A DNA stretch of 64,000 bases from Gyrodactylus bullatarudis. Lineage: Eukaryota > Platyhelminthes > Monogenea > Gyrodactylidea > Gyrodactylidae. This document shows positions 10,540-21,475 of the stretch, piece by piece; position 1 is the stretch's first letter; each line of letters begins with the position of its first letter. The notes under the pieces were generated by a model. It ran no database searches. It saw only the letters and a program-made list of their open reading frames with translations, and was not told the origin of the DNA. The stretch is from contig SSNU01000077.1 in the NCBI GenBank assembly GCA_012064415.1, positions 76,849-140,848 on the forward strand. The letters are read 5' to 3'. The position numbers and the translations under genes were made by a program.

Positions 10540-11184
10540 AAGCGAGTTATTGACGAAGTTATAAATGGGAGAAATCCTGATGAAACTTTGAGAGTTGCAT
10601 CAAAATATTGGTTTACAATGAATCTTGAGAGATACGAAAGAAAGAAAATTTCTGTTATTGCAGAAATCGATAAACTAATGTCAGATGGAATGAAATCCTA
10701 TCTTTCAGGATTATTGAACAGAAGGGCTGTTTTCAATTTCAGAGAATGGAGTGAATGTTTCGATAAAACTCTAGCACAGGAAAAAACCATAGCCCTGAAT
10801 ATGCTGATCGTTATATTTGTATTATTGTTGAGTCTATTAACATTTAATAATTGCTCCGAGGAAAAAAATATTATTGAAATGATGGACAATTTCATTGGTG
10901 TTATCGATCGTCTACAAAAAGGTTTGGCAAGGTTAGAGGATACCTGTACAGCATGCCATCCAAATCAAGATTTTTCTTATTTCCTGGGTAATAAGCAAAA
11001 GTCGCTTCGCTATTGCAAAGAGTTCAAACCACAGATGGAACTTTTAAGTGATGAAGTTGAATCGACAATCAAAGTTGTCGATAAGAATGAGTATATAATG
11101 ATGAAGAAAATTTACATAGTTTTTGTGAAAATAGTAGCTATTAGAAAAACTGTTAAGCCTAATAGAATGATCCATATTAAATAA
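10537..11184 (+). CDS. orphan family protein, subfamily A (215 aa)
   Basis: Intronless frame beginning MKRVIDEVINGRNPDE. Family blocks: SYLSGLLNRRAVFNFREWSE (about residues 54-73), the hydrophobic segment NMLIVIFVLLLSLLTF (88-103) followed by NNCSEEKN, and CTACHPNQDFSYFL (137-150). The C-terminus is lysine- and valine-rich. The cysteines in the last blocks are shared with the copy at 5355 (CIASHPNQDF) but changed in the 8631 copy (CTVSHKNRNF). AATAAA overlaps the stop codon. Predicted helical throughout, with no signal peptide. No function can be assigned. Confidence 0.6.
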   Translation: MKRVIDEVINGRNPDETLRVASKYWFTMNLERYERKKISVIAEIDKLMSDGMKSYLSGLLNRRAVFNFREWSECFDKTLAQEKTIALNMLIVIFVLLLSLLTFNNCSEEKNIIEMMDNFIGVIDRLQKGLARLEDTCTACHPNQDFSYFLGNKQKSLRYCKEFKPQMELLSDEVESTIKVVDKNEYIMMKKIYIVFVKIVAIRKTVKPNRMIHIK

Positions 11185-11956
11185 AGTAAAAGAAATATTT
11201 TTATTTTGGGTTGAGAGTAATATTTAAAAACTTAATCAAAACTGCTGAATCAATACTATCCCAAATGATTTTTCTGACCCCTTTAATATTTTCTCACAGA
11301 AAAGTAAATTTTCTAGAGATATTAAACTATTCTGGCTTGATTGAACAATGAAAAACCTTTTAACATCTCTAAGATCTATTTTAAAGAGCATTAAAATAAG
11401 AGAATCAGTCTATAGATTTTAGAGGACACACTCAGAACGAATGATGTAAGAAGAAATCCTATTTTTTAGAATCGAGAACTTATAATTGCTGGACCAAAAA
11501 TAATGCTTTAGAAAATATTACGCGACAAGTAGAACATTCTAGATATCTCCTCTTCTAATATGATTGGTCAATAGAAACAGATTTTTAAATTCTGGTAGGT
11601 TTTATTTTTACTTCCCTGGGTAAAAAGAAATTCAGTATGAATATTTTGTTCGAACTGTTTTTTTCAAAATAATTTTTTATTAAAGTGGCTGTTAATGTTC
11701 CATATTCAAAAAGAAATCTTTCTAATTTTATATTAATGCTTTCAAGTAGATTTCCTTTATTGTGTTTTTGAGTTGTAAATTTCATTTTAATCTTAAAAGC
11801 TGGTATTTTTATAAATTCACCTCTATAATAGAGGCTCTATTGGTTAACAAACTTGTCCAGAATAATTAATTTTTTACTCTGTAGTAAATATACATAACCC
11901 AAAGGGTGCAAAGGGAGTATTTAATCTATATATCTGTAAAGTAATATCATAGACAT
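11185..11956. other. no gene seen
   Basis: AT-rich spacer after the third subfamily A gene. No supportable coding frame or repeat ends. Confidence 0.4.
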
Positions 11957-12030
11957 GGGGAGTTGGGCCAGTGGTCTAAGTGTTGGAATCTCAATGCACA
12001 TGACCCTGGTTCGATTCTATACGGTATATT
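11957..12030 (+). repeat. tRNA-like head of a SINE or tRNA relic
   Basis: The sequence contains an RNA polymerase III A box (GGGCCAGTGGTCTAAG) and, about 35 bp later, a B box (GGTTCGATTCT), spaced as in a tRNA gene of the Leu/Ser type. The acceptor stem does not close convincingly and no CCA-proximal pairing is visible, so a tRNA-derived SINE head or decayed tRNA is more likely than an active tRNA. The following 200 bp could be the SINE body. Confidence 0.5.
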
Positions 12031-12469
12031 AATTAAGTATCTAAAATACTTAAAAAATACGAAAAACTAAATGCACCAATGAAAATTTTTATCTATTTGA
12101 TTATCCCCTCGCAATTTGCTCCAGTTTTTTCGAACTGAAGTGGCCAATGAGCTTCATAACCGACTGTATACCCACTATAAAATCCTAAAAATTCATTTAG
12201 GTATTGTTATCCCCTGTATTAAAGGGGTATTTGTAAGACTCTTACTCTCGAATTCGCAGATATGGTTACAAATACAAATTGGTACGTAGGAACAGTTCTA
12301 AATAATAATACACATTAAAATACTAAAATAGCTATCAAAATCAGATTGTAAACATAATTTCAAATCAAAGTCCCTTCACAAGTAATCTCTGGAATTCAGA
12401 TCCACAGATATATCTAAACTATTTAAGTTTGAGTCTTAAAAGTTACAAATCAGGACTAATCATAAGTTT

Positions 12470-13240
12470 AGTTAAAAGAATAAAAAGAAATTTAGGTGAA
12501 GAAGAAATTCATTTATCATGAAAACCAGAAGAGATTGAAAGACAACAGAAAATTTCATTTGAAAATATGTGCAAAAAGCTCTAGAAGACGAAGAACAAAA
12601 GGAAGGAACTATCGGCATAGGAGAATAAGGGTACAGTCAAGACCTAACAGGAAAGTTGAGTAACCTAATTAATGAGCATTATGATGACATACAATTGAAG
12701 GTTGTATTTAAAATTTTTAGTAATGGATCATTAGATCTCAAAAATTTTTAACCCTCGCCCTGGAAATGGGGTCCCTGTGGACCCCATTTGTGTTGAAGTT
12801 CCTATGTCATTTTTGTCATTTCCAGGGCGAGGGTTAATCTTATATTTGATTCCTTATTTTTATGTTTTTTATCAATCCCGTTGAAAAATATAGAGTTTCT
12901 TGGTTTCTGCATATGCGAAAACTATTTCTAGAATAGTTTTACAAGGTTATTCAAATTTTACAAGGATAGACTAAAAAAACCGAACAATCCAACCTCATCT
13001 ACAGGTTTGAAGCATCATGTGGAGCCAAATATGCTGGAAGAACTCAAAAAACTGAAATATAGAATGAATGAACACCTAAACAGGAACAGCTCATCAATAA
13101 AGAAACATCTGAATAGATGCGCCTGTTTTGCAGATGAAAACAATATCAAAATTATCCACAAAAACCCAGAGGATGATTCAATGGACCTTAAAATAAGAGA
13201 AATTTTTTTCAGTCTCTTAAAAAATTTTACAATAGAATTT
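12470..13240 (+). pseudogene. second PLE lineage, decayed RT end + GIY-YIG, split by a MITE
   Basis: On the plus strand, 12480-12747 reads as the end of a PLE reverse transcriptase with stops (KLSNLINEHYDDIQLKVVFK, matching VNLIDQHYDNMQLKIVF in copy 1). After a piggyBac MITE, 12990-13215 encodes the nuclease: SCGAKYAGRTQKT in one frame, then RMNEHLNRNSSSIKKHL and IIHKNPEDDSMDLKIREIFF in another. The orientation is opposite to the other PLE copies and the sequence is more divergent, so this is a different lineage. Confidence 0.65.
12752..12833. mobile_element. piggyBac MITE, 82 bp
   Basis: Perfect 17-bp inverted repeats CCCTCGCCCTGGAAATG, flanked on both sides by TTAA (12748-12751 and 12834-12837). 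An inner palindrome GGGGTCC...GGACCCC resembles the one near the piggyBac end at 266-283. It has inserted into the PLE remnant. Confidence 0.92.
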
Positions 13241-13344
13241 TCGAGTTATTCGGTAAAAACTGAAAACCCGACCTATTTAAGCACCTCGTAGAAAAAAAAA
13301 TTATCTCAATTTGGATACAGTAGTCCTTGAAGTATCATAAGCGT

Positions 13345-13495
13345 AAAATTTTTCCATTGACAAATCTCTATTTTTTAACACCTAAGAATCAGAAAAAAGA
13401 TAACAGTCGTAGTAATTTATCAATCAAATTAATCCATATTTATGCTGATTTTTAGGTGTTAAAAAAAAGAGATTTGTCAATGGAAAAATTTAACA
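13345..13495. repeat. hairpin MITE
   Basis: Inverted arms of about 50 bp (AAATTTTTCCATTGACAAAT ... and its complement; both arms also share AACACCTAA) with a spacer of about 50 bp. No coding capacity. Target duplication not resolved. Confidence 0.75.
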
Positions 13496-13689
13496 GAAGC
13501 ATAATTTTCAAAAAATTTATACGCTTTTTATACTTCAAAAGACTACTGGGAAGAATAGACCTGATTATAATTCTAATGAATATTTCCAATGTTACTATGA
13601 CAAATTTTTGAATTAAAACAACCTTGAAGCTTGTAAGAATTGTAAAATTTATTTGTATCATTATTTTTTAGTCCCATAAAAATATGAAT

Positions 13690-14367
13690 TCAATCTTCTT
13701 CAGGATTCCCAAGAAATATTTTTGAATCCTTCTCCAATCCAATCAACTTGAGAATTGCAACATAAGAATTTATATAAGGTTTCAGGTTGAACTCCTTGGC
13801 TTCAATCGCCTGTTTTAATCTTAGCGAGAAATCTTCAATTGTAAAAACGTGCTTCTCTAGTTTACTTATTCTTTTATATTCATCACGATAAAAGTTTTGA
13901 GCACCTACGTCCTCATTAAAATTTATACAAGCCTCTATGAGGGAATGTAAGCCTTGTTTGAAATCTTGTAAGAAAATTCTGTATGTCTGGACGAAAAGAA
14001 TTGTCTCTTGGATAAGAATGTCTTGATATTCGAGATATTTCGACAACGATAAAATGAATATGACAATCAAATTTTTGATGACAACATCTTTCTCTGTTCC
14101 AAGCGTAATTTTTAATAAAACATCCCACCGACGATGTGAAAACGAATCTTTCCCATCAATTAAGTTGATCAAGTATTCCTTAATTTTAAATGAGCCGAGT
14201 TTTGTGATGAAATCTACCAATTTTTCTCTTCTAGCTAAAAAATTGTTTGCTCCTTTAGGAGTGAGTAATTTCTCGGAGGCTGATTTCATCAGAGCATCAG
14301 GATCAAGAGTCTCGAATTCAATCATAACCTGATCCAATTCATTATCAGCTCTTTCTTCCCTTTCCAT
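13690..14367 (-). CDS. orphan family protein, subfamily B (225 aa)
   Basis: Intact minus-strand frame starting MEREERADNELDQ. It follows the same plan as subfamily A: an N-terminal DPDALMKSASEKL block, EYLINLIDGKDSFSHRRWD, a hydrophobic NLIVIFILSLSKYL segment, then FKQGLHSLIEACINF and a long helical C-terminus ending NPEED. The block order and the position of the hydrophobic segment show common ancestry with subfamily A, but identity is low. Its closest relative here is the frameshifted copy at 2527-3197. The start codon is a real ATG, the first in the frame. Function unknown. Confidence 0.6.
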   Translation of the reverse strand: MEREERADNELDQVMIEFETLDPDALMKSASEKLLTPKGANNFLARREKLVDFITKLGSFKIKEYLINLIDGKDSFSHRRWDVLLKITLGTEKDVVIKNLIVIFILSLSKYLEYQDILIQETILFVQTYRIFLQDFKQGLHSLIEACINFNEDVGAQNFYRDEYKRISKLEKHVFTIEDFSLRLKQAIEAKEFNLKPYINSYVAILKLIGLEKDSKIFLGNPEED

Positions 14368-14639
14368 GGTTTGATTTATCTCAAATGAAAAAAATTGTTA
14401 TTAACCAATCATAATTGTTATGCGTAGTTAAGTTTTAAAAATTCATATGATATGATTTGATAGCCAATCAGATTCGAATATTCAAAATTGAATCCTATTT
14501 ATAACAATGAGCTCAAATTTTTTGCTGTTTAACATTTCTTAAAAATAAACTTATTAAAGTTTTAAAATTATTTTGTATTCGGCTGAATTTAACATGCTTT
14601 TCAAAATTTTACGAAAATTATGGTGTTGAAGCTCTGGTT

Positions 14640-15865
14640 GGTTCTCTTCGGACCAAACACCTACTTCGCTGATTATGTATAATAATCAAGCCTCTGATCA
14701 TTATATATAATTCTTATCTTGAATGAAGAGAAACTCAGACGATTATATATAACTCTCGTCTGATAAAAAGTCAGGGGTTCTACATGCATGTTAACCCAAA
14801 AGACAAATGAGGTATGGTGTACCTATTCTTATTATGAAGAACTACAGGTAAAAGCTCCGATTCATTTTTAAATAGAATAGTGCCTATCTTTTATACTATT
14901 TATACTCTGTATTGTACACTAACCTAGTACTCGCACATATAATCTATAATTATAGAAAAAATTGTTTAATATGTAATCTCCTAATACTATGGTTTGACAA
15001 TGTCTGTAACATGAACTCTTTCTAAAGCTAGTTTATATTTCTTGAATGTTGAGCTTACGATCTAGATTCTTGAAAAATCTTAATCAAATTCAATTTCTTC
15101 ATGAAAAATTTGGGAATTCATACTGTTTTTCTTTATTTAAAAAAATCAGTCTGGCAAAAAAAAATCTCTGGCTCTCTAAAATTGTGAATAATCTTATCTT
15201 TGTCCAAAAATACCAAAATTTCCACAGAAATCTTTTAAAAATTCGAGCAATTTTTTTTATTAAGCATCAATTTAGAAAATCCACACATGTCATATCGATC
15301 GACACAAATTTAAAGTTTAATCCATTCGCTAAAAAGTTAAAAGGAAACAGGTTCGGAATTTTTATTTTTTCCAATCTCATAATTTATAATGAAATTTTCA
15401 GATCTGGATGCAGATTCGGAATTAGCATAAAAAATCGCACCAAGATCAATTTATCTCTCCCATTTACCTTAATTTTGAATTTTTCATGACTCTGTGTATG
15501 ATAGGCATGTTTATTACTACCCCTGACTTATCAGACGAGAGTTATATAATAATAATTATAATCGTCAGAGATTTTCTTCATTCAAGATAAGAATTATATA
15601 TTATGATCAGAAGCTATATTTTTGTTTTTTTATTTTTTAAGTATTTTAGATACTTAATTCATTTGTTATAGGTATTTTTGGTGACGAGGGATAAGTGCTT
15701 ACGTCTTTTAGTATATCTAATTGGATGCGGAGAAGCCACACATCTTCTCTTAGAGATAAAATACTCAAAATATACTAAAAGACTTAAGCCTCGTCACCAA
15801 AAATACCTATGATCAGAGGCTTGATTATAATAATTATTATACATAATCGGCGAATATTATATATA
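14640..15865. repeat. composite inverted-repeat element with nested MITE
   Basis: The left arm (about 14640-14800) recurs inverted in two pieces, about 15500-15620 and 15810-15865. Shared blocks include TCAAGCCTCTGATCAT, ATAATTCTTATCTTGAATGA and CTCGTCTGATAAAAAGTCAG. The right arm is interrupted by the 15669-15809 MITE. The open frame between the arms (15046-15489) has no family resemblance and is treated as chance. Confidence 0.65.
15669..15809. mobile_element. nested MITE, about 141 bp
   Basis: Ends TAGGTATTTTTGGTGACGAG and its complement, with further pairing of CTTTTAGTATAT. It splits the right arm of the surrounding inverted-repeat element, so it arrived later. A TA or TAT target is possible. 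Confidence 0.75.
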
Positions 15866-15899
15866 ACTATCGAAATTTATAAATTGTTTCCAACATATA

Positions 15900-15968
15900 T
15901 AGGAGCCCTGCATTATGTTACACAATTGCCGAAATATTAAAAAATCCACGTCATATATAAAATTGAGA
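15900..15968 (+). repeat. 68-bp terminal-repeat-like sequence, left copy
   Basis: Starts TAGGAGCCCTGCATTATGTT and matches the reverse complement of 33780-33847 over about 65 bp with a handful of mismatches. Either these are two solo ends of one transposon family or the two ends of one 18-kb insertion. Confidence 0.6.
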
Positions 15969-16409
15969 TCATATGCTATAAAAATATGTTATAAACTACT
16001 TGTAAGTAAATAATAAAAAATTTGGTTTGGGTAAGACAGATAGTTGCGTCCAAACGTTTGATCAGACATCTAATTACGGAACGAATGAGGTTAAATAATA
16101 TCTCAAGCTTAAAATTTTCTTCGACCAATCAAAAACCTTCAGAACAGGCCTTATTACCAGATTGAGACGCTTTAGAAACATCAAATTAATTCAAATGAAG
16201 AGATGATAGTAATCAAGAAAAATAAGATTTGTTCTCATGATACCATTTATCTGACAAGGGCTTAGCCAAGAGAAATAGCAAAAATAATAGCAATTAATTA
16301 GTGGAAAAATAGCATTCGATTTTGAATAGCAGAAAAATAGCTAAATTATTTTCGTGAGGAAATATCCTTTATGCTCGAGAATGTTAATTTCGTCAATCTC
16401 ATTAAAATT

Positions 16410-17596
16410 CTAGCAACATATCAAAAATAGCGAAAATTGCATTTTGACCGCCCTAATAATCACTAACGCATTCTTGATGTAGTGTTGTTGCTCTTTTGGA
16501 AGGATTGTGATGTCGAAGTGATAAAGAAAGTCCATGCCTATTATATTGGTGTCTGTGTCTGCAATGATGAATTTCCATGGCATCTTTATGTCTAGGCCTA
16601 GGTCTACTGTGAGGATTGAAGTTCCATACGTCTTAATGGTCTGATTGTTGGCCGCGAATATTTCTGAGTTGTACTTTTGTGGATTAATAAGTTCAATTCT
16701 GAGCTTTTTTGATATTATTGAAATTTCTGAACCGCTGTCAATGAGAAAATTAGTCGAAAGATAAGGATCATGAATATTTATTAATGTAGGAGTGAATGTG
16801 ACGGTTTTCTTTCCTGTATGATTAACCGTCTTCCTCATACAGGGTATTAGTTTTTTTGAGAATTGAATGAGCAAGGTAGATTGCATCTCCTAGCTTCATC
16901 CTTGAACCTTCTATGGTAATAACAGATTCCTGTGCTTTCATGAGATGGGGACCTGGATCTTTCGTTCTTTCTGAAGCTTCTTGACTGACTTCTGCCTCGG
17001 ACCCAGTTCACCTGTTTGTCGTTGTTTCTTTCTAATTCATATATCTTTTGTTCTTGATTTGATACCTTTTGCATTAACAGAGCTAGTTGGGAGAGTACTT
17101 GTGTTTCGAATGAAGATGTGATATTTTGGGTGTGTGATGTTGGAAGCAATGGTGTTGGCTTTGTTTGATCCAGTATTGAGATTAATTTGTTCATTGGCGT
17201 GCCCAGAATTTTGTCCTCAACATATTGTGGTCGTAGGAGTTCGGGTATGGCTTGTTCGAAGGCGTAATTGATTGTTTCGGTATTCCCTGCGTATATGTTG
17301 GACAATTTATTGTATGCTTCTGAGGGTCTTATTATTCCTGCTTTGCTTTGTAATTGTATATTTTGAACATTTTCAAATATGGTGTCGGAAGTTATTTGTT
17401 TAAGTGTTTGATATAACTGTTCGTATACATTTGGTGATGTTACATCTAAGGTGTGTGTTACTTTGTCTCTGTATGCTTGAGGAATTGTCATCCATGCTGC
17501 AAGACATTTCATGTGGTCAATCATTTTAATCAACTCCAATATTCTGCGATAGCAACAACTGTGATTGAGAATGAAAATGCAAATATACTTCTCCAC
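16410..17596 (-). pseudogene. Ty3/gypsy-type gag and protease remnant
   Basis: Minus strand, two overlapping frames. The first (17596-16847) is a capsid-like gag segment of about 250 residues ending in an arginine/serine-rich tract (RGRSQSRSFRKNERSRSPS) and a CYYHRRFKDEARRC block. The second (16886-16410) holds an aspartic protease with FLIDSGSEISIIS and the later IIGMDFLYHFDI, the two hallmarks of retropepsins. The protease frame then runs into stops, with no reverse transcriptase, integrase or LTR beyond. The start of gag is also uncertain; homologous N-terminal sequence continues to about 17660 with stops. A dead fragment. Confidence 0.75.
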
Positions 17597-17660
17597 AAGT
17601 TTTGGTGCTTGAGAAAGCCCACGCCTTTTTTTGACTCTTGAAACAGTTTTTTCTTATCAA
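17587..17660. repeat. gag-start segment, inverted relative to 18617-18700
   Basis: About 75 bp is the near-exact reverse complement of 18617-18700 (shared GATAAGAAAAAACTGTTTCA). Both are pieces of the N-terminal gag region, so two oppositely oriented copies of the retroelement were present around the hAT MITE. Confidence 0.75.
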
Positions 17661-17811
17661 GCTCTCTGGTAGTGAAATGAATTTGAAAGGATTTTCAGCC
17701 AAGGAATCCTTATTGATTTTTAATTAAGTCATTTAGATGTTAAGTGGCGTCGGATACGACAGCAAGCCTATTTCGAACATTTCTTTCTAAAAAGATTTTA
17801 TGTGTTATAAC

Positions 17812-18369
17812 TAGGGCGACCAAAATGCCTTTTTGCCTTTTTTGAGAGTGAGTCTAAAATACGCTGAAAAGATTAAAAATTCAGTCCTTTTTTTCTAAAC
17901 CTCTTAATAAGAGATATAAGTTTGCATTTTTTGCCTATTTGGAGGAGGCTTGCCTTTTTAAAAGGATTGCTTTTTCAATTTTTTCAAGGATTGTGCAAAA
18001 TTTTCATCATATATATCTTAGTTAAATTTTCATTTTCCGAATTTAATTTTTTGGGGGACTCGGTAAATAGCCAATAGAAATGGCTTATCCAACTCAACAT
18101 CTCATTCTCATTCTATTCACTTGAAAGGCTTGAAGAGTTGATTCATTTTTTAAAATCACTACTTGTGAGAGACATTCGATTTTATGAATTTACGTTTTTT
18201 GCTTTACTATGTTGGTAAAGCTACTTTTTGAATTAGCAATGAGATCTACTTCAAGTCCTCTATTAGCAAATATCTTCTTGAGATGCTTCTTGTATGAAAC
18301 ATTCGATTTTATCTATTTGCGTTTTTTTGCCTTTTTCATTAAAAATTATGCCTTTTTCTGGTCGCCCTA
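17812..18369. mobile_element. non-autonomous hAT element, 558 bp
   Basis: Ends TAGGGCGACCA...ATGCC and the inverse GGTCGCCCTA, typical of hAT termini. Flanking octamers GTTATAAC (17804-17811) and GTTTTATC (18370-18377) agree at six of eight positions, as expected for an ageing 8-bp duplication. The interior is rich in GCCTTTTT repeats with no transposase frame. Confidence 0.8.
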
Positions 18370-18616
18370 GTTTTATCAAATGACCAACTATTATTCTATT
18401 AGTAGGCAATAAAGCATGCTTTCACACCTGTTTCACATTCATAAATGTTTTATTTTCACAAATGGTAAGCGAAACCTTTTTACAAATAACTATGACAACT
18501 GGTGTACAGATCGAATCAGGAGAAATTTCTCTACAAAATGAGACCAAAAATCGAAAAAATGAAAAAAATTGACCAAAAGATTATTTTTTCAAATACTTGT
18601 CCTGCATAAAAGTATG

Positions 18617-18700
18617 ATTATGATAAGAAAAAACTGTTTCAAGAGTCAAAAACAGGACGTGTGCTTTCTCAAGCACCAAAACTGGTGGAGAAGTGTACAG
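18617..18700. repeat. gag-start segment, second copy
   Basis: Reverse-complement partner of 17587-17660. The surrounding 18380-18990 interval shows no other supportable feature. Confidence 0.7.
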
Positions 18701-19437
18701 AAAAGTCAATTATGGTAGTTGATAACACTGGTGGTCATGGAAAAATTTTTTTAAGGTCTGTTAAAAAAGTAAAAAATTTTAGGATCAAAGTTTTATGCTG
18801 ATTCCAAATCTGTTATCAGTTTCAGAGATAATGGGGAAAAACGAATTTTGGGAAAATTTCTAGTTAAAAATATTTTTAAATTAGATTTTCGCAAAAGTAA
18901 TTATAGTTAACTAAGATTTTTTAGATAAAGTGAGAAAGTAGTTGTTTCTCATAGTTGTTGACCTTGTTTGTCCAATGAGTTTTACACATGTACAGGTGAA
19001 GTACCCGCTTTCTTTCCATCTCTGCCCAAAATAATATTTGTACCCGGTATATATAGTAAAACCAAAAAAGATTTCGACCAATCAGAGAGCCTGAAACCTT
19101 GGATCAATGGAATTTAAGAGTACTGATACCTTTCATTTGTTCATTCCAATTTTCTCATTGGAAAAATTCTTTCTAATTATTTTTATTGAGCCTAGGAGAC
19201 AGACAAATAAAGCGTTAAGTCTAAAAAAATTTATTCAAAAAATTCGTTCGTTTTCTCCAAACTAAGAAGTTCATATCATAAGATAATTTAGATCAAGTTC
19301 GAAAAAATCAATCGCTCAAAAAATCAATATTCTCTCCTTACTAATTTAATGAAATTGATTATTAGTACTCATTTATGCCGCACAAGAAATTGATTATGTT
19401 ATTGGATTAAATAGAAATACAGTACTGTATTCTTTTT

Positions 19438-21039
19438 GGTAATGGTGTAGAATAGCTCCTAAAAATTTTTCATGTCTACCCCCAAAAAACACAGGCCCCC
19501 TTTTTTCTTTGTTTGGGGTTGTAATGTAACACAATGTATTAAATTATTTATCCCTCATTACTATGAAAGGTTTCTTTTTGATGAATATCAGTATCCGAAT
19601 AAAATTTTCGAATTTCTGCTCAAAATAAAATAATCTCTGAAAATCAAGATGGTACAATTCAATTTTTCCTACGATACATAATAACGTTTTAATGAGGATG
19701 TTTCTAGTGAAACTAATAATGAGGTTAAGCAAACAAACATTTCTAAAAAAGAACTCCGCATGTGACAAAACACCCCAGGAGAGCTCTCAAATGATTGGTT
19801 GATAACTTATCAGGGTTTTTTGTTAGATAGTTTGGTAGAATTTTTCCTGGCATAACTTAATCATGTTCACGATACATAACATTATCTGCTTGAATAATGA
19901 AGAGGCAATAAATTTCGCGATTGAAAATGATCTCATCAATTATGACGTTAGAGACTGTGAATGTGGAGCTATTCTGAGACCAACATTTTACAATGGACAT
20001 CTCGACCTGAGGTGTATCGATTACACCTGTGGAAAGAGGATGTCAATTTTGACCGGAACAATCTTCGAAAGCTAGTTAATATTATTCTTATTGTTATATT
20101 GTATTTTAACTTGCAATTTTACTTTCAGAATTCAAATTGTCAGTGAAAAATATTCTCGATTTGATGTATTTCTACTGCATGAAATCGAAGATAATCACCA
20201 CAGAAAAGGCACTTGGTATTTCTAAGAAATCTATTATTAAATTTAACAAGAAGTTCTCATCATGCATCGAAAGACAAAATCCTACAACAAGAACAATCGG
20301 GAATAATTATGAAACGGTTGAAATCGATGAAATGCATTTATTCCGACGAAAATATAATCGCGGTCGATATCTTCGCAACCAACGTTTCTGGATAGTTGGT
20401 GCAATCTGTAGAGGTTCAAAGGAGATAAGACTAGGGATGATACGAAGAAGGACGAAAAGAAATCTCCACGCTTTCGTAGTCAGAAATGTTGCCAGGTGCA
20501 GAGTAATAAAGGATGAATGGAGAGGTTATCGTAGCTTGGGTATGACCACCAGACCGTGAATCATAGACGTGGATTTGTTAGACCGAATAATCCAGATATT
20601 CATACGATTAATATAGAACGTCTATGGAGGTCATTAAGAGAAACAATTCATTAGTCTTCAACGCCAGAAGTATTAATCAAAGATGGAACGATTTACTAGA
20701 AGCTTGTAAATATTTTAATGTTATTTAGTACAATATAATGATAAAATATTTTATGAATTTATGTCTTCATTAAAACATTATTATGTATCGTAGGAAAAAT
20801 TGAATTGTACCATCTTGATTTTCAGAGATTATTTTAGTTTGAGCAGAAATTCGAAAATTTTATTCGGATACTGATATTCATCAAAAAGAAACCTTTCATA
20901 GTAATGAGGGATAAATAATTTAATACATTGTGTTACATTACAACCCCAAACAAAGAAAAAAGAGGGCCTGTGTTTTTTGGGGGTAGACATGAAAAATTTT
21001 GGGCAGAAAAATTTTTAGGAGCTATTTTACACCATTACC
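19438..21039 (+). mobile_element. Merlin (IS1016-like) transposon, 1602 bp
   Basis: Long inverted repeats of about 260 bp beginning GGTAATGGTGTA and ending with the complement ACACCATTACC. Both ends are bordered by the same octamer TTCTTTTT (19430-19437 and 21040-21047), a perfect 8-bp target duplication, as in Merlin elements. It encodes an ISXO2-like transposase on the plus strand and sits inside the Tigger element. Confidence 0.92.
19863..20706 (+). pseudogene. Merlin/ISXO2-like transposase, frameshifted
   Basis: The first exon (from ATG 19863) holds a zinc-ribbon-like start (CECGAIL ... CIDYTCGKRMSILTGTIFE). After an interval with in-frame stops, the frame resumes at about 20130 (FKLSVKNILDLMYFYCMKSK) following TTTTACTTTCAG. 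Joining them needs a GC donor in GAAAGC (about 20069), giving a roughly 55-bp intron. The DDE core follows: ETVEIDEMHLFRRKYNRGR, FWIVGAICRGSKEIRL, VIKDEWRGYRSLG. A small indel near 20540 then shifts the frame, but the tail continues in another frame (GFVRPNNPDIHTINIERLWR), followed by a further break. Catalytic acidic residues are visible but the copy is broken. Confidence 0.8.
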
Positions 21040-21475
21040 TTCTTTTTCAACCCTCGAATGAGAAATTCATTTTTGCTAGTTAGAGCTTTAACACTGTACA
21101 TTGTATAGACCCCCAAATTTCATTCTAGGGTTTATTTGGAAAATGGTGTGAAAACTTTAGGACCACCTGTTCAACATCCCTTTTTGAATGTACAAAGGTC
21201 GTTAGAGACCCCTCTTTTCATGTTTATTCAGCTCATTCATAATAAAACTAAAGATGTATAGTGGTCGAATTAATATCTGAAACACTCTGAATATTTTGAA
21301 CTGTCAATTTATTTAAAATGATAAATTTTTCAAATCAAGACCATTTGATACATTATAAAATTCTCTATCAATCGATATCTGAATGAATTTTTTTACCTTT
21401 TCATCTTTCCCTGTACAAGTAAAAATACTATTTTTCATTGAAGTTGAAAACGAACTAATATGTGAAACACTATAT

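Noticed and set aside
13690..14367. Subfamily B gene as part of a PLE
   Set aside because: PLE remnants lie nearby but no copy with a preserved RT has this frame attached, and it lacks GIY-YIG or RT motifs.
15046..15489. 147-codon plus-strand frame
   Set aside because: It lies between the arms of an inverted-repeat element, has no family resemblance and biased Phe/Leu/Lys/Asn composition typical of AT-rich chance frames.
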